Positions 51,743 through 59,539 of a stretch of 60,270 nucleotides of DNA are shown here, piece after piece. Origin of the DNA: Bacillota bacterium (GTDB lineage Bacteria > Bacillota > Desulfotomaculia > Desulfotomaculales > Desulfallaceae); NCBI GenBank assembly GCA_023439185.1, contig JAEXOR010000032.1, positions 1 through 60,270 on the forward strand. Direction: 5' to 3'. The notes beneath the pieces are model-generated. The model was not told the origin of the DNA and did not search any database. It saw nothing but the letters and a program-made list of their open reading frames with translations. Position 1 is the stretch's first letter. Each line of letters opens with the position of its first letter. A program made the position numbers and the translations under genes.

Positions 51743-51940
51743 CTAGGTTTCTTCAGGCATTGTCCCTATTGAATCTGTTTTTTCCTCCAGTTTGCAGTTT
51801 TTTATGGCTTCATATATTAACACTGGTTGGCCATTCTCCACACGTATCCTTATTTCTCCAAATTCAAGATGCCTTAAAAAACGTATCAATTGCTTTTCAC
51901 GATTTGTTAAAGATTTGGTGCTGCCGGGTTTTGAAGACAT
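51743..51940 (-). CDS. DUF2292 (YezD-like) small protein
   Basis: 65 residues, GGGAG eight bases upstream. Core LTNREKQLIRFLRHLEFGEIRIRVENGQPVLIYEAIKNCKL, the DUF2292 pattern of a helix, a strand pair around an N-G-(Q/K)-P-V turn, and an acidic end. Paralogous to 51953-52153 and 56071-56289. The family is often found near sulfur-metabolism genes; function unknown. Confidence 0.85.
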   Translation of the reverse strand: MSSKPGSTKSLTNREKQLIRFLRHLEFGEIRIRVENGQPVLIYEAIKNCKLEEKTDSIGTMPEET

Positions 51941-51952
51941 CTAATCTACTCC

Positions 51953-52153
51953 CTACTTGAGGTGCGTTTTTTCGCTCTTTAAACTGCCAGGAGCGTGTCT
52001 TACAGGGGTGGGAGGTCGATCTTCAAGCTTAAAAGTCCTGACGGCCTCGCAAATTAAAACCGGCTTGCCGCTTTCTATGCGAACCATTACTTCGCCCCAT
52101 CCAATTGCTCTAATAAATCTTATTAACTGCATTTCAGTGCCGTTTGGAGACAT
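51953..52153 (-). CDS. DUF2292 (YezD-like) small protein
   Basis: 66 residues, GAGGGGAG upstream of the ATG. Core TEMQLIRFIRAIGWGEVMVRIESGKPVLICEAVRTFKLED. It lies 12 bases before its paralogue at 51743 and follows the CBS gene at 52266 on the same strand. A Crp-type palindrome sits in front of it. Confidence 0.85.
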   Translation of the reverse strand: MSPNGTEMQLIRFIRAIGWGEVMVRIESGKPVLICEAVRTFKLEDRPPTPVRHAPGSLKSEKTHLK

Positions 52154-52196
52154 AATAGCTCCCCTCTTCAGTAGATAGGATTATTATATTATATTT

Positions 52197-52212
52197 TGTG
52201 ACATATATCACA
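52197..52212. promoter_or_regulatory. Crp/Fnr-type palindrome
   Basis: TGTGACATATATCACA matches the Crp-type pattern TGTGA-N6-TCACA exactly. It lies 45-60 bases upstream of the DUF2292 start at 52153, just before an AT-rich stretch with TATAAT-like boxes on the minus strand. A Crp/Fnr-family regulator is encoded at 59540. Confidence 0.65.
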
Positions 52213-52265
52213 TACTAACATTTGATAAATAACCAGTCAATAAAATTCCCACTGGAAAATGAGAT

Positions 52266-53105
52266 TTAGTTTGGTAAACCGGTCATTTCTTGCCTGTAAG
52301 CAGAAGTCTCTCTAATGTCAGACGGCAATTTGACAGTTTTATCCTGCAGCTTGATCACCATGTTATTAAAAGCTATTGCCATCATACCGGCATTATTCGT
52401 ATCGCGTCCGTAAAAAACCTGAGAGAGCATTAAACCAACCATCGCCGCGATAATTGCCGCTTTCGGATTAAATTTTTGCAGGAAACGCACCCGAAGTTTT
52501 AATTTTTTTTCAAATAACAAATTCGGCAATTGCTCTCTGTTATTCATAACATCAGTACCAATTGTTCCATGTCTGGGATAATCATAACCCACAAAAGCAA
52601 GCTTACAGTAGCTTGAACCAAGTCCAAGGACATGGAACACATCTGCGGCGTGAATTATACCGATTACATGCCTGAAAATATTCAATACGGGAAGTGTATC
52701 AACATCGTTATTCAACAGGATATAAAACGCTTTATTGACGGGATCGGTGCTTTTTAACGCAATTTTATCCACCGGCAGCATAACTTCTTCCACCCTGCGA
52801 TCGGGCAACAAATAAGCAATGTAATCCGCCCCGTTAATTAATCCGCCTCCGGGCACTCTCGCAGCCATGTTATAAACTCCGGAATCCATACTCCTGGATA
52901 ATATCTCGAAGTTAATCACTCCTTCCAGTTGGTTTTCATGATTAATAACCAGGACCAAATTTTCACTGTTATGAGACCCGCAATTGCCGTTCCGGGAATG
53001 GGCGCCCATTGCCCTCCAGGCCTGACCGAGGGAGTACTCGGGGGGCACGATGGGGTAATTAAAATCCGTATCCATTAATTCCATAATTCTGATCGGACCG
53101 TCCAT
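52266..53105 (-). CDS. CBS-domain protein with C-terminal hydrophobic extension
   Basis: 279 residues from ATG 53105 (GGAGG eight bases upstream). The CBS pair spans about 1-165 (IRIMELMDTDFNYPIVPPEYSLGQAWRAM..., VEEVMLPVDKIALKSTDPVNKAFYILLNNDVDTLPVLNIFRHVIGIIHAADVFHVLG). An extension of about 100 residues follows with a hydrophobic stretch (AAIIAAMVGLMLSQVF). The CBS part closely resembles the shorter protein at 53565 (IALKSTD..., LPVLNIFR.IIG). The two genes are divergent around a common control region. Probably a nucleotide or ligand sensor of this regulon. Confidence 0.85.
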   Translation of the reverse strand: MDGPIRIMELMDTDFNYPIVPPEYSLGQAWRAMGAHSRNGNCGSHNSENLVLVINHENQLEGVINFEILSRSMDSGVYNMAARVPGGGLINGADYIAYLLPDRRVEEVMLPVDKIALKSTDPVNKAFYILLNNDVDTLPVLNIFRHVIGIIHAADVFHVLGLGSSYCKLAFVGYDYPRHGTIGTDVMNNREQLPNLLFEKKLKLRVRFLQKFNPKAAIIAAMVGLMLSQVFYGRDTNNAGMMAIAFNNMVIKLQDKTVKLPSDIRETSAYRQEMTGLPN

Positions 53106-53149
53106 CCCTTGCACCTCCTTCAGTTAAAAAACATCTGTTTACATAAACA

Positions 53150-53171
53150 TGTGATTGTGCTCACTTTCACA
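53150..53171. promoter_or_regulatory. Palindromic operator-like site O3
   Basis: TGTGATTGT-N13 ending TCACA (TGTGA-N12-TCACA), sharing 15 or more of 22 positions with the perfect site at 49477-49498. It lies 45 bases upstream of the CBS gene, between that gene and leader RNA copy C. Confidence 0.55.
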
Positions 53172-53212
53172 TGAATATGTACAGCTTTGCCCAAAAGGGT
53201 TTGGGAGATAAT

Positions 53213-53260
53213 AAAAACTGGCCCAATATGCCGGCCAGTCTACCGTTGTTCGATTCGACC
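53213..53260 (-). ncRNA. Candidate structured leader RNA with overlapping terminator, copy C
   Basis: Minus strand, motif 53260-53237: outer stem GGTC/GACT, internal loop GA/A, inner stem ATCG/CGGT, loop AACAA. The 3' strand overlaps the terminator arm ACTGGCC, which pairs with GGCCAGT and is followed by TTTTTATT. Relative to copies A and B the outer stem has C-G changed to U-A and U-G changed to C-G, and the inner stem has U-A changed to U-G, all keeping pairing. It precedes the CBS / DUF2292 / DUF2292 genes. Confidence 0.7.
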
Positions 53261-53291
53261 AACGTTTATCACATTTTTTTATGTTAGCTTA

Positions 53292-53320
53292 AGTTTACCG
53301 AAGACTGTTGCTATTGTCAA
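53292..53320 (-). promoter_or_regulatory. Sigma-70-type promoter for leader copy C
   Basis: Minus strand TTGACA (53320-53315), 17-base spacer, TAAACT (53297-53292), giving a start near 53285, about 25 bases before the RNA motif. The -35 box is part of an inverted repeat ATTGTCAAT-N6-AATTGACAAT (53314-53338) shared with a divergent TTGACA. Confidence 0.65.
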
Positions 53321-53436
53321 TAAAGATAATTGACAATAATCCGTTTTCATGATGGTCAAGGTGAAAATGCAGTTGTATAATATTAAGAAAAAAGTATCTG
53401 TTTTACTGCGCTTATCGTTTGAAAGGGGCGGCGGCA

Positions 53437-53514
53437 ATGAAGAAGCTTAAAAAAATTGTGGTCTGGACAGCCATCATAATAATTATTCTATTCTTTTTGC
53501 AGTACTTGAAATAA
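53437..53514 (+). CDS. 25-residue membrane peptide
   Basis: MKKLKKIVVWTAIIIIILFFLQYLK: a basic N-terminus and a single hydrophobic helix. GGGG precedes the ATG and a TATAAT box lies near 53380. It is upstream of the CBS gene at 53565 on the same strand. A possible membrane regulator; too short for confident annotation. Confidence 0.55.
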   Translation: MKKLKKIVVWTAIIIIILFFLQYLK

Positions 53515-53564
53515 GTCCGCAAATTAATAAGCCCCGGATGGTCGGAAAGGGGGTGAGAACAGGT

Positions 53565-54131
53565 ATGAACGGAGCAATAAGAATCATGGATATTATGAAA
53601 CCACCCAATTATTACCCGACTGTGTCATCAGGGCATTCAATCCAGCAAGCCCGGGAAATTACAGATTCTTTTTATCATCACAACCCGGGTGATACACGCA
53701 CAGGTGAACGAATGGCCCTGGTGGTGGATGAAGAAAATCAACTGGCCGGTTTGATCAACATGGAGTCCTTGCAACATATTCCCAGGCCGCCCGGGAGTAA
53801 TGCAAAAAATGAGGGCGGCGCAATGACCGCCGAAGATATTATGATGCCGGCGAACAAAATAGCTTTAAAAAGTACCGACACAGCCGGCAAAGCATTCGCC
53901 ATACTCTATGACAACAATGTTGGTACGTTGCCGGTACTAAATATCTTCAGGCAAATAATCGGTGTGGTACAGGCCGGCGACGTCTTTCACGCCCTGGGCC
54001 TAAGATCAAGCTTTTTGAAACTGGCATTTACAGGCTATGATTATCAGCGCTATGGATTGTTTGACGATTATTATACGGATTTTCTTGAAGAGATGGAAAA
54101 AAAGAATGGAGCCCCACAGGGGACTCTATAA
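53565..54131 (+). CDS. CBS-domain pair protein
   Basis: 188 residues from ATG 53565 (GGGGGTGA eight bases upstream). Two CBS domains: IRIMDIMKPPNYYPTVSSGHSIQQAREI...LVVDEENQLAGLINMESL and AEDIMMPANKIALKSTDTAGKAFAILYDNNVGTLPVLNIFRQIIGVVQAGDVFHALG. Close relative of the protein at 52266 but without its hydrophobic extension. Ends in an acidic/basic tail. Confidence 0.87.
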   Translation: MNGAIRIMDIMKPPNYYPTVSSGHSIQQAREITDSFYHHNPGDTRTGERMALVVDEENQLAGLINMESLQHIPRPPGSNAKNEGGAMTAEDIMMPANKIALKSTDTAGKAFAILYDNNVGTLPVLNIFRQIIGVVQAGDVFHALGLRSSFLKLAFTGYDYQRYGLFDDYYTDFLEEMEKKNGAPQGTL

Positions 54132-54166
54132 AACACACCAAGATAATATATTATAATGTCTTTTCT

Positions 54167-54197
54167 GAGATGGTCGGGCCGCGAACCCGGCCATCTC
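54167..54197. terminator. Convergent terminator
   Basis: GAGATGGTCGGG / CCCGGCCATCTC stem between the convergent CBS and DASS genes. Confidence 0.75.
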
Positions 54198-54224
54198 ACA
54201 CTTAATAGCTTATTACTCCCTTTA

Positions 54225-55841
54225 CTACATGCCGGGCCAGGGAAGCAGGTTCCAGTAACCCCAGAAGGCCACTCCCCAGGTCACAATCAGGCTTAGGATT
54301 ACGGCGCCGATACCATATTTAACAAAGTCCATTACTGTAATCAATTGTTCGCCGGTTTCCGGGTGTTTGGCCATGGTATAGGCAATGGCGTTATTCACCG
54401 TACCCACAATCATGATATGGGCAAAGGACGAGGTGAATGAGCACGCCAACCCGATCTTCCACAGGTGCATTCCGCTAATTTCCGCCATGGGCAGCACCAC
54501 CGGGCCAATGGCTGCAACCGTGGCGCCGTCGCTCATAAAGTTAGTGACTATTGCCGTCATTAAACTGACCGCGATAATAATCCATTGCCCCTCGGTCATA
54601 AAACTGGGCAGGAAATCCAGAAACGCCCTGGCCAGCCACAGCGCGCCCCCGGTTTTGTCCAGAGCCACGCCCATGGCGCAGGCTGCGGCATATAGCAGCA
54701 CCACATCCATGGCCACCCTGCGCTGCAGATCCTGCCAGGAAACCACCCTGGACAGCAGCATCAACACGACAATTATTATAGTGGTGCCGCCGAGTCCGAA
54801 GCTGCCGCTGAAGAAAAGCCACAGTACCACCAAAGCGGCAAATAATATGGCCATGGTCAGCTCTTTACCCCTCAGCGGTCCTATGCCGGTAACGTTTTCC
54901 TTCATTGCCTGGGCAATGCTAAAATCTTTGGCCGCGGACTTGCGTCCCAGCACAAAGTACATGTAGGCGCCCATAGCGAGTCCCAGTATTACCGCCAGGG
55001 GGAAGCCGTACATCATCCACTGGGTAAAGGATATGGGCATATTGTAATCACTGAAATATCCCACCATAACAGCCGCGCGGCCGCCCACCGCCGGTGACGC
55101 CGAGCCGCCCACATTGGCCGCGAAACAAATGCCTATAAACAGCAGGACCGCCAATTTTTTATCAAACTGCACACCCGCTTTCTTACAGGCCTGCATGTAG
55201 ACCAGCAACAAAATCGGGCACAATATGGCCACCAGGGCATGTTCGGAAAAGAACCCGGCCAGCAATGCCAGCATGGGGAAGAATATGAAGCATAAACTCT
55301 TTAGACCGCCTATTCTCCCCATGAGCAGATAGCCGATGCGCCTGTCCAGACCCGTAATGGAAACCCCGGCCGCCACGCAAAGCACGCCGCCGATAAAGAA
55401 CACCGCGTCCTTCATAAATGCCTGGGATATTCGATCAAGGGGCAGAATCATAAAGATGTAAAGCATAACCGCTACCATGAAGTTTGTGGCGCCAAGGGGG
55501 ATTGCCTCGGTACCCCAGAGCAATGCCACGGTTAACAAAAGGCCCACGGTTATTTTAGCCCTTTGGCCCACCTGTTCGGCGGTCAGGGCATTTTCACCGC
55601 TGCCGATATATTTATTGTAAGATTCCAGATAAGTGACGGTTCCCGATTCCAGCTTTGACCCCAACGGCTTTTCCTCGGTAATCAAATTGACCATGCTGGC
55701 GGGAACCGGGATTAAAACCATGGTTAAAAAAAAGGCCAGCAATATTAAACATAAAAGGGGCTTGTTCCCGGGCACGCCGACCCACCATGCCCAAGAGCCT
55801 ACTTTTGGCTGGTGGTGAACAAGTACTGTTGCCTCGGACAT
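54225..55841 (-). CDS. DASS/SLC13-family anion transporter
   Basis: 538 residues, about 12 membrane segments, GAGGAGG upstream of the ATG. Family features: the first half contains TEAIPLGATNFMVAVMLYIF; SNT-like stretches appear as FAANVGGSASPAVGGRAAVMVGY and IVTNFMSDGATVAAIGPVVLPMAE. DASS carriers import dicarboxylates or sulfate with sodium, and some members serve sulfate uptake in sulfate reducers. The placement among TauE, CBS and DUF2292 genes makes a sulfur oxyanion plausible, which is inference. Confidence 0.88.
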   Translation of the reverse strand: MSEATVLVHHQPKVGSWAWWVGVPGNKPLLCLILLAFFLTMVLIPVPASMVNLITEEKPLGSKLESGTVTYLESYNKYIGSGENALTAEQVGQRAKITVGLLLTVALLWGTEAIPLGATNFMVAVMLYIFMILPLDRISQAFMKDAVFFIGGVLCVAAGVSITGLDRRIGYLLMGRIGGLKSLCFIFFPMLALLAGFFSEHALVAILCPILLLVYMQACKKAGVQFDKKLAVLLFIGICFAANVGGSASPAVGGRAAVMVGYFSDYNMPISFTQWMMYGFPLAVILGLAMGAYMYFVLGRKSAAKDFSIAQAMKENVTGIGPLRGKELTMAILFAALVVLWLFFSGSFGLGGTTIIIVVLMLLSRVVSWQDLQRRVAMDVVLLYAAACAMGVALDKTGGALWLARAFLDFLPSFMTEGQWIIIAVSLMTAIVTNFMSDGATVAAIGPVVLPMAEISGMHLWKIGLACSFTSSFAHIMIVGTVNNAIAYTMAKHPETGEQLITVMDFVKYGIGAVILSLIVTWGVAFWGYWNLLPWPGM

Positions 55842-56070
55842 TGTACTCTACCTCCTCTAACCCTTAATAACATTAATCTTACAATTAACAAAACATCAAA
55901 ATAATTAATCCTAAAAATCCAATTTTTTTTCTCTTTCGATAGTTTTATTTGTTAACGTATTTGATCGGTTCAACAGCGCCACGTACATAAATCACCTGTT
56001 TTCTAAATTTCCTCCCTCCTATTTTGATTTCTTTGACGTCCTGCAGGCCGCAATTTATCAGCAAACCAGG

Positions 56071-56289
56071 TTATACCTGATTAACCGACATACCCTTGGG
56101 CTTTTTTCTGGCCGGCGTTGATACAGGTCCGTCCTCCAGCCTGAATGTTTTAATAGCCTCGTAAATTAACACCGGCTGCCCGTTTTCCACCCGTATTCTT
56201 ACCTCTCCCCAGCCAAGCTTCCTTAAAAAAGAAATTAGTTGTTTTTCCCGGTGGGACATATTTTGGATATTATCGTTATCCTTATGCAT
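56071..56289 (-). CDS. DUF2292 (YezD-like) small protein
   Basis: 72 residues, GGAGGGAAG upstream of the ATG. Core SHREKQLISFLRKLGWGEVRIRVENGQPVLIYEAIKTFRLEDGP. Third paralogue in the window, preceded by leader RNA copy B. Not adjacent to the other two. Confidence 0.85.
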   Translation of the reverse strand: MHKDNDNIQNMSHREKQLISFLRKLGWGEVRIRVENGQPVLIYEAIKTFRLEDGPVSTPARKKPKGMSVNQV

Positions 56290-56333
56290 TAGCTTCCCTC
56301 CACCCGGTTTATTTTTTCCATAGTCCTAAAACA

Positions 56334-56400
56334 AAAGGCCGGTTATCCCCGCTTAATTAATTAAACAGGGATAACCGGCCTATCGTTGTTCGATTTAGCC
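56334..56400 (-). ncRNA. Candidate structured leader RNA with overlapping terminator, copy B
   Basis: Minus strand, motif 56400-56377: outer stem GGCT/GGCC, internal loop AA/A, inner stem ATCG/CGAT, loop AACAA. The GGCC strand starts the terminator arm GGCCGGTTATCCC, which pairs with a GGGATAACCGGCC arm followed by TTTTGTTTT. It precedes the DUF2292 gene at 56289 by about 45 bases. Same layout as copies A and C. Confidence 0.7.
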
Positions 56401-56451
56401 GATTTCACTATATTAGAATTTTATATTTAATGCTTTTTGAAGCTTGAGAAA

Positions 56452-56480
56452 AATGTAACAAATAATTTTATCCGTGTCAA
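56452..56480 (-). promoter_or_regulatory. Sigma-70-type promoter for leader copy B
   Basis: Minus strand TTGACA (56480-56475), 17-base spacer, TACATT (56457-56452). Start near 56445, about 45 bases before the RNA motif. Confidence 0.6.
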
Positions 56481-56551
56481 TCGTTTTTTTTTAATAATAA
56501 ATCTGTTAATACATTCCAATCGCAATTTGTCCCCAGCGCATTCCAAACGCT

Positions 56552-56914
56552 TTATTTTTCGGTAATAAACTTATGAGCGGCTTCCTTTAGGGAGCTCATG
56601 TTTATTGGCTTGGTCAGATAACCCGTTGCCCCCTTCTCAATGGCCTGCAATGCTATTTCAAGTGAACTGTATCCGGTCATCATCAGGACAGGGATATCAG
56701 CATTTTTTTGCCTGATTTGTTCCAACACTTCCAAACCGCTCATATCAAGTAATTTCATATCAAGAAAGACCAGACCCACCGGGTTGGAGGTAAAACTCGT
56801 CAATCCAACCAGACCGCTGTTAGCCGTCAGCACCTCGAAGCCATCTTCCTGTAATGCCTGTTCCAACGCCCAGCACAGATCCTCTTCATCATCAATAATT
56901 AATATTTTGGCCAT
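56552..56914 (-). CDS. Stand-alone response regulator receiver
   Basis: 120 residues, a receiver domain only. Acidic pocket IIDDEEDLCWAL, phosphoacceptor Asp52 (LVFLDMKLLD), Thr in MMTGYSS and Lys in LTKPI. It resembles the receiver of the NtrC-type protein at 42625 (KILIIDDEE..CWAL), so the two probably share kinase specificity. Without an output domain it may be a phosphate sink or a relay for the kinase at 47213. Confidence 0.9.
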   Translation of the reverse strand: MAKILIIDDEEDLCWALEQALQEDGFEVLTANSGLVGLTSFTSNPVGLVFLDMKLLDMSGLEVLEQIRQKNADIPVLMMTGYSSLEIALQAIEKGATGYLTKPINMSSLKEAAHKFITEK

Positions 56915-56995
56915 TTATACTCTCCCCCATGTTCATCATAGATACTTACCCGGGAGCCTTCTTAATGACAATTTGGAATTACATTCCGGATCCGG

Positions 56996-57631
56996 TTAGC
57001 CGGGTATATTGACGTTAGTAACATTATCTTTTGTTTCCACAACGTCTTTATCCGTTACAATGCGGCACTCCCGGGGCTCAAACCCGATGAACTGCTTAAC
57101 CTTTTCCACCCGGGCCTGGATATCCCCGGTGATCACCTTGTAGGGTACATTCATAATATCCAGGAAGTTCTTGATTTTCTGATCCACCACCTGGGCAAAT
57201 TCCTCATCCTGGTACCGGATGCCGTCCCTTTCACAGGCAAATTCCCGGGGCACGTAAAATACCTCGTACCCGGGCAAATCCTTCATCGCCCATTCATAAA
57301 GCTTCATCAAGGAGTAAACTTCCTTGGGATTTTTAAAGTCGCAGCTCAGCAGCCCGTACACATAGTTTAATATGGTGGCGTTGTCGCAAAAAATAATATC
57401 ACAGTATCCCAGTTCGGCCTCGCGCCGCTTCTGGCCTTCATACAGTAAAAACTGTTCAAAAATACTGCCCGGCGCGCCGTAACGGGCAATATAAGACCTG
57501 GCATACTCCAGGCAGACGTCGCAGATATAACCGGCCATGCTGTAGTCCACATCCAGTTGCTTGCATAAAGTGGTTTTTCCGGTGCCGGGTCCCCCTAAAA
57601 TAGCTATTTTTTTTGCTTCCTTAACGGTCAT
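56996..57631 (-). CDS. P-loop ATPase (AAA_28/NadR-like)
   Basis: 211 residues from ATG 57631 (GAGGTG nine bases upstream). Walker A GGPGTGKTT near residue 11-19, then a Cys-containing stretch YICDVCLEYARSYIARYGAP and Walker B-like YCDIIFCDNATIL. This looks like the nucleoside-kinase-like ATPases of the NadR/AAA_28 group. Substrate unknown. Divergent from the HdrD-like gene; the 206 bases between them hold both promoters. Confidence 0.75.
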   Translation of the reverse strand: MTVKEAKKIAILGGPGTGKTTLCKQLDVDYSMAGYICDVCLEYARSYIARYGAPGSIFEQFLLYEGQKRREAELGYCDIIFCDNATILNYVYGLLSCDFKNPKEVYSLMKLYEWAMKDLPGYEVFYVPREFACERDGIRYQDEEFAQVVDQKIKNFLDIMNVPYKVITGDIQARVEKVKQFIGFEPRECRIVTDKDVVETKDNVTNVNIPG

Positions 57632-57837
57632 GGCAAATTCACCTCGAATTCTTTTCATTTTCCGTGTTGTATAATTAATTAGTTCTATATATCACACACG
57701 AATCCTTCAATCACGATATGATATGTGTAAAGTTAAAGTTTTTGCCCGCGGGCAGCAGGATTTTATTACAAAACCGGCGAATGTCTATAATGTTTTGGCA
57801 AACATCCATGCCAGCGAACGGGAAGGGGAGGATAAAT

Positions 57838-58995
57838 ATGTCGGAAGCAATAAATTACTTCGACGAGGTTAGAGAAGTAGTCCAGGAAATGGGCGGACAG
57901 GACATCACTGTCTGCATGCAGTGTGGGTTATGCAGCGGTTCCTGCCCCTGGGGAAGGATGGAGAAAGAGAGTCCCTTCAGCATTCGCCAGATGATCTATA
58001 TGGGGCGTCTGGGCCTTGAGGGCTTTGAGAGCGACGATATACTCTACGCCTGCACAACCTGCGGCCAGTGCGTAGTGCGCTGTCCACGGGAAGTGAAGAT
58101 AATTGATATCGTAAGAGCCATGCGCGCCGTGGTAGCCGAAACCGGCGGCATTCCCAAAAACCTGAAAGCGGTTCTGGGCAGCGTAAACAGTCAGGGCAAT
58201 CCCTGGTCCCAGGATAGCGAAAAACGCACCGCCTGGGCCAAGGATCTGGACATTCCGGCATACACGGACCAGGAGTACCTGCTGTACGTATGCTGCACAT
58301 CCGCCTTTGACGGACGCAGCCAGAAGATTGCCAGGGCTATCGCGACCACCCTGCAAAAAGCAGGCATTAGTTTCGGGATTATCGGCAACGAAGAAAAATG
58401 CTGCGGCGAAGCGGTCCGCAAAATCGGCGCCGAAGAAGAATTTACCAGCCTGGCCGAGCATAATATCGAGCTATTCAATGCCAAGGGCGTTAAAAAGATC
58501 ATCACCACCTCGCCGCACTGCTTCTACACCTTTAAGAACGAGTATCCCGAACTGGGCGGCGAATTTGAGGTCATCCACTACACCGAGCTGTACGCCAACC
58601 TGCTCAAGGAAGGCAAAATAGCACCCGCCAAAGGGCTGGACAAAAAGGTTATTTACCATGAGCCCTGCTACCTGGGCAGGCACAGCAAGGTATTTGAAGC
58701 TCCCCGGGAAATTTTGTCGGCCATCCCCGAGGTACAGAAAATAGAATTTGACAAAACCCAGGATAACAGCATGTGCTGCAGCGGCGGCGGCGCCCGCATC
58801 TGGATGGAAACCGAAGCCGGCCTTCGTTTTTCCGATGCCAAAGCCAGGGAAGCCATGGCCAAGGAAGCCGACTATCTGGTGACGGCTTGCCCCTACTGCG
58901 TGGTAATGCTGGAAGATAGCCTGAAAAACATCGACAAAGACGAAAAGATGGCTGTCAAAGACATCAGCGAGCTGGTCAGCGAGAGCCTCGGTTAG
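57838..58995 (+). CDS. HdrD-like iron-sulfur oxidoreductase (two CCG domains)
   Basis: 385 residues from ATG 57838 (GGGGAGG six bases upstream). Two [4Fe-4S] motifs (CMQCGLCSGSCPWG, CTTCGQCVVRCPRE) and two cysteine-rich domains (CCTSAFDGR...KCCGEAV...PHCFYTF and HEPCYLGRHSKVFEAPR...MCCSGGGARIWME...CPYCVVMLED). These are the features of HdrD/DsrK/TmcB-type subunits that hold a special [4Fe-4S] cluster for disulfide or DsrC-like chemistry. No membrane cytochrome partner is adjacent. In a sulfate reducer it could link the electron pool to sulfur metabolism. Confidence 0.9.
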   Translation: MSEAINYFDEVREVVQEMGGQDITVCMQCGLCSGSCPWGRMEKESPFSIRQMIYMGRLGLEGFESDDILYACTTCGQCVVRCPREVKIIDIVRAMRAVVAETGGIPKNLKAVLGSVNSQGNPWSQDSEKRTAWAKDLDIPAYTDQEYLLYVCCTSAFDGRSQKIARAIATTLQKAGISFGIIGNEEKCCGEAVRKIGAEEEFTSLAEHNIELFNAKGVKKIITTSPHCFYTFKNEYPELGGEFEVIHYTELYANLLKEGKIAPAKGLDKKVIYHEPCYLGRHSKVFEAPREILSAIPEVQKIEFDKTQDNSMCCSGGGARIWMETEAGLRFSDAKAREAMAKEADYLVTACPYCVVMLEDSLKNIDKDEKMAVKDISELVSESLG

Positions 58996-59038
58996 ATTCA
59001 ATAAAACTCCTGTTTAAACTAAACAATAATTTATTTTT

Positions 59039-59064
59039 AAACCCGGTCAAAATGACCGGGTTTT
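59039..59064 (+). terminator. Intrinsic terminator of the HdrD-like gene
   Basis: AAACCCGGTCA-AAA-TGACCGGGTTTT about 45 bases after the stop. Confidence 0.85.
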
Positions 59065-59134
59065 GACTTATTAATTAAGCAAAAAATGCGCATACTACTT
59101 AGCAAATAAAAAAACAGGAGGTTATTAAACAAAC

Positions 59135-59410
59135 ATGGTCTCAACAACCAGTCTGTCCGACTTTCTGCTCAAGGCCAACGAAAGGCTGCCGGAAGAAGCG
59201 GAAAGAGTGCTGTACGCGCTGCTGCAGCAAGGAAGCATGAACAAAGAGGAGCTCTCACTGACCGCACGGGTCAAACGGGCCGTCCTGGACCACATAATTA
59301 TGCAGTTATATGCGTTGGGTCTGGTGGAAATTTCAACCGAAGGCAAAAGCAAAATATGCAGCGCGACCAAACTGGGTGATGAATTCTTCAGTCTGGTCAA
59401 AGCCGGATGA
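59135..59410 (+). CDS. Small winged-helix-like protein
   Basis: 91 residues. ERVLYALLQQGSMNKEELSLTARVKRAVLDHIIMQLYALGLVEISTEGKSKICSATKLGDEFFSL follows the helix / turn-helix / wing order of small regulators (MarR/ArsR-like). AGGAGG upstream. It lies between the HdrD-like gene and the Crp/Fnr gene. Exact family not recognised. Confidence 0.7.
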   Translation: MVSTTSLSDFLLKANERLPEEAERVLYALLQQGSMNKEELSLTARVKRAVLDHIIMQLYALGLVEISTEGKSKICSATKLGDEFFSLVKAG

Positions 59411-59432
59411 AGCGCTTATGCGCTGTAACCGA

Positions 59433-59467
59433 AGGCTGTTGGCGTAAAGCCGGCAGCCTGTTTCTTT
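59433..59467 (+). terminator. Intrinsic terminator
   Basis: AGGCTG-TT-GGC-GTAAA-GCC-GG-CAGCCT stem followed by GTTTCTTTG. Confidence 0.65.
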
Positions 59468-59539
59468 GTGGTGGCATCTTCCCCAAATTATGTTATAATT
59501 ACTCAGGTTTACGTTCCTCAAGCCGGGAAAGGAGCAGTT

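Noticed and set aside
57664..57837. TGTGA/TCACA-like bases before the HdrD-like gene
   Set aside because: ATATCACACACG and GATATGTGTAAAG occur, but no palindrome of either operator type is formed.
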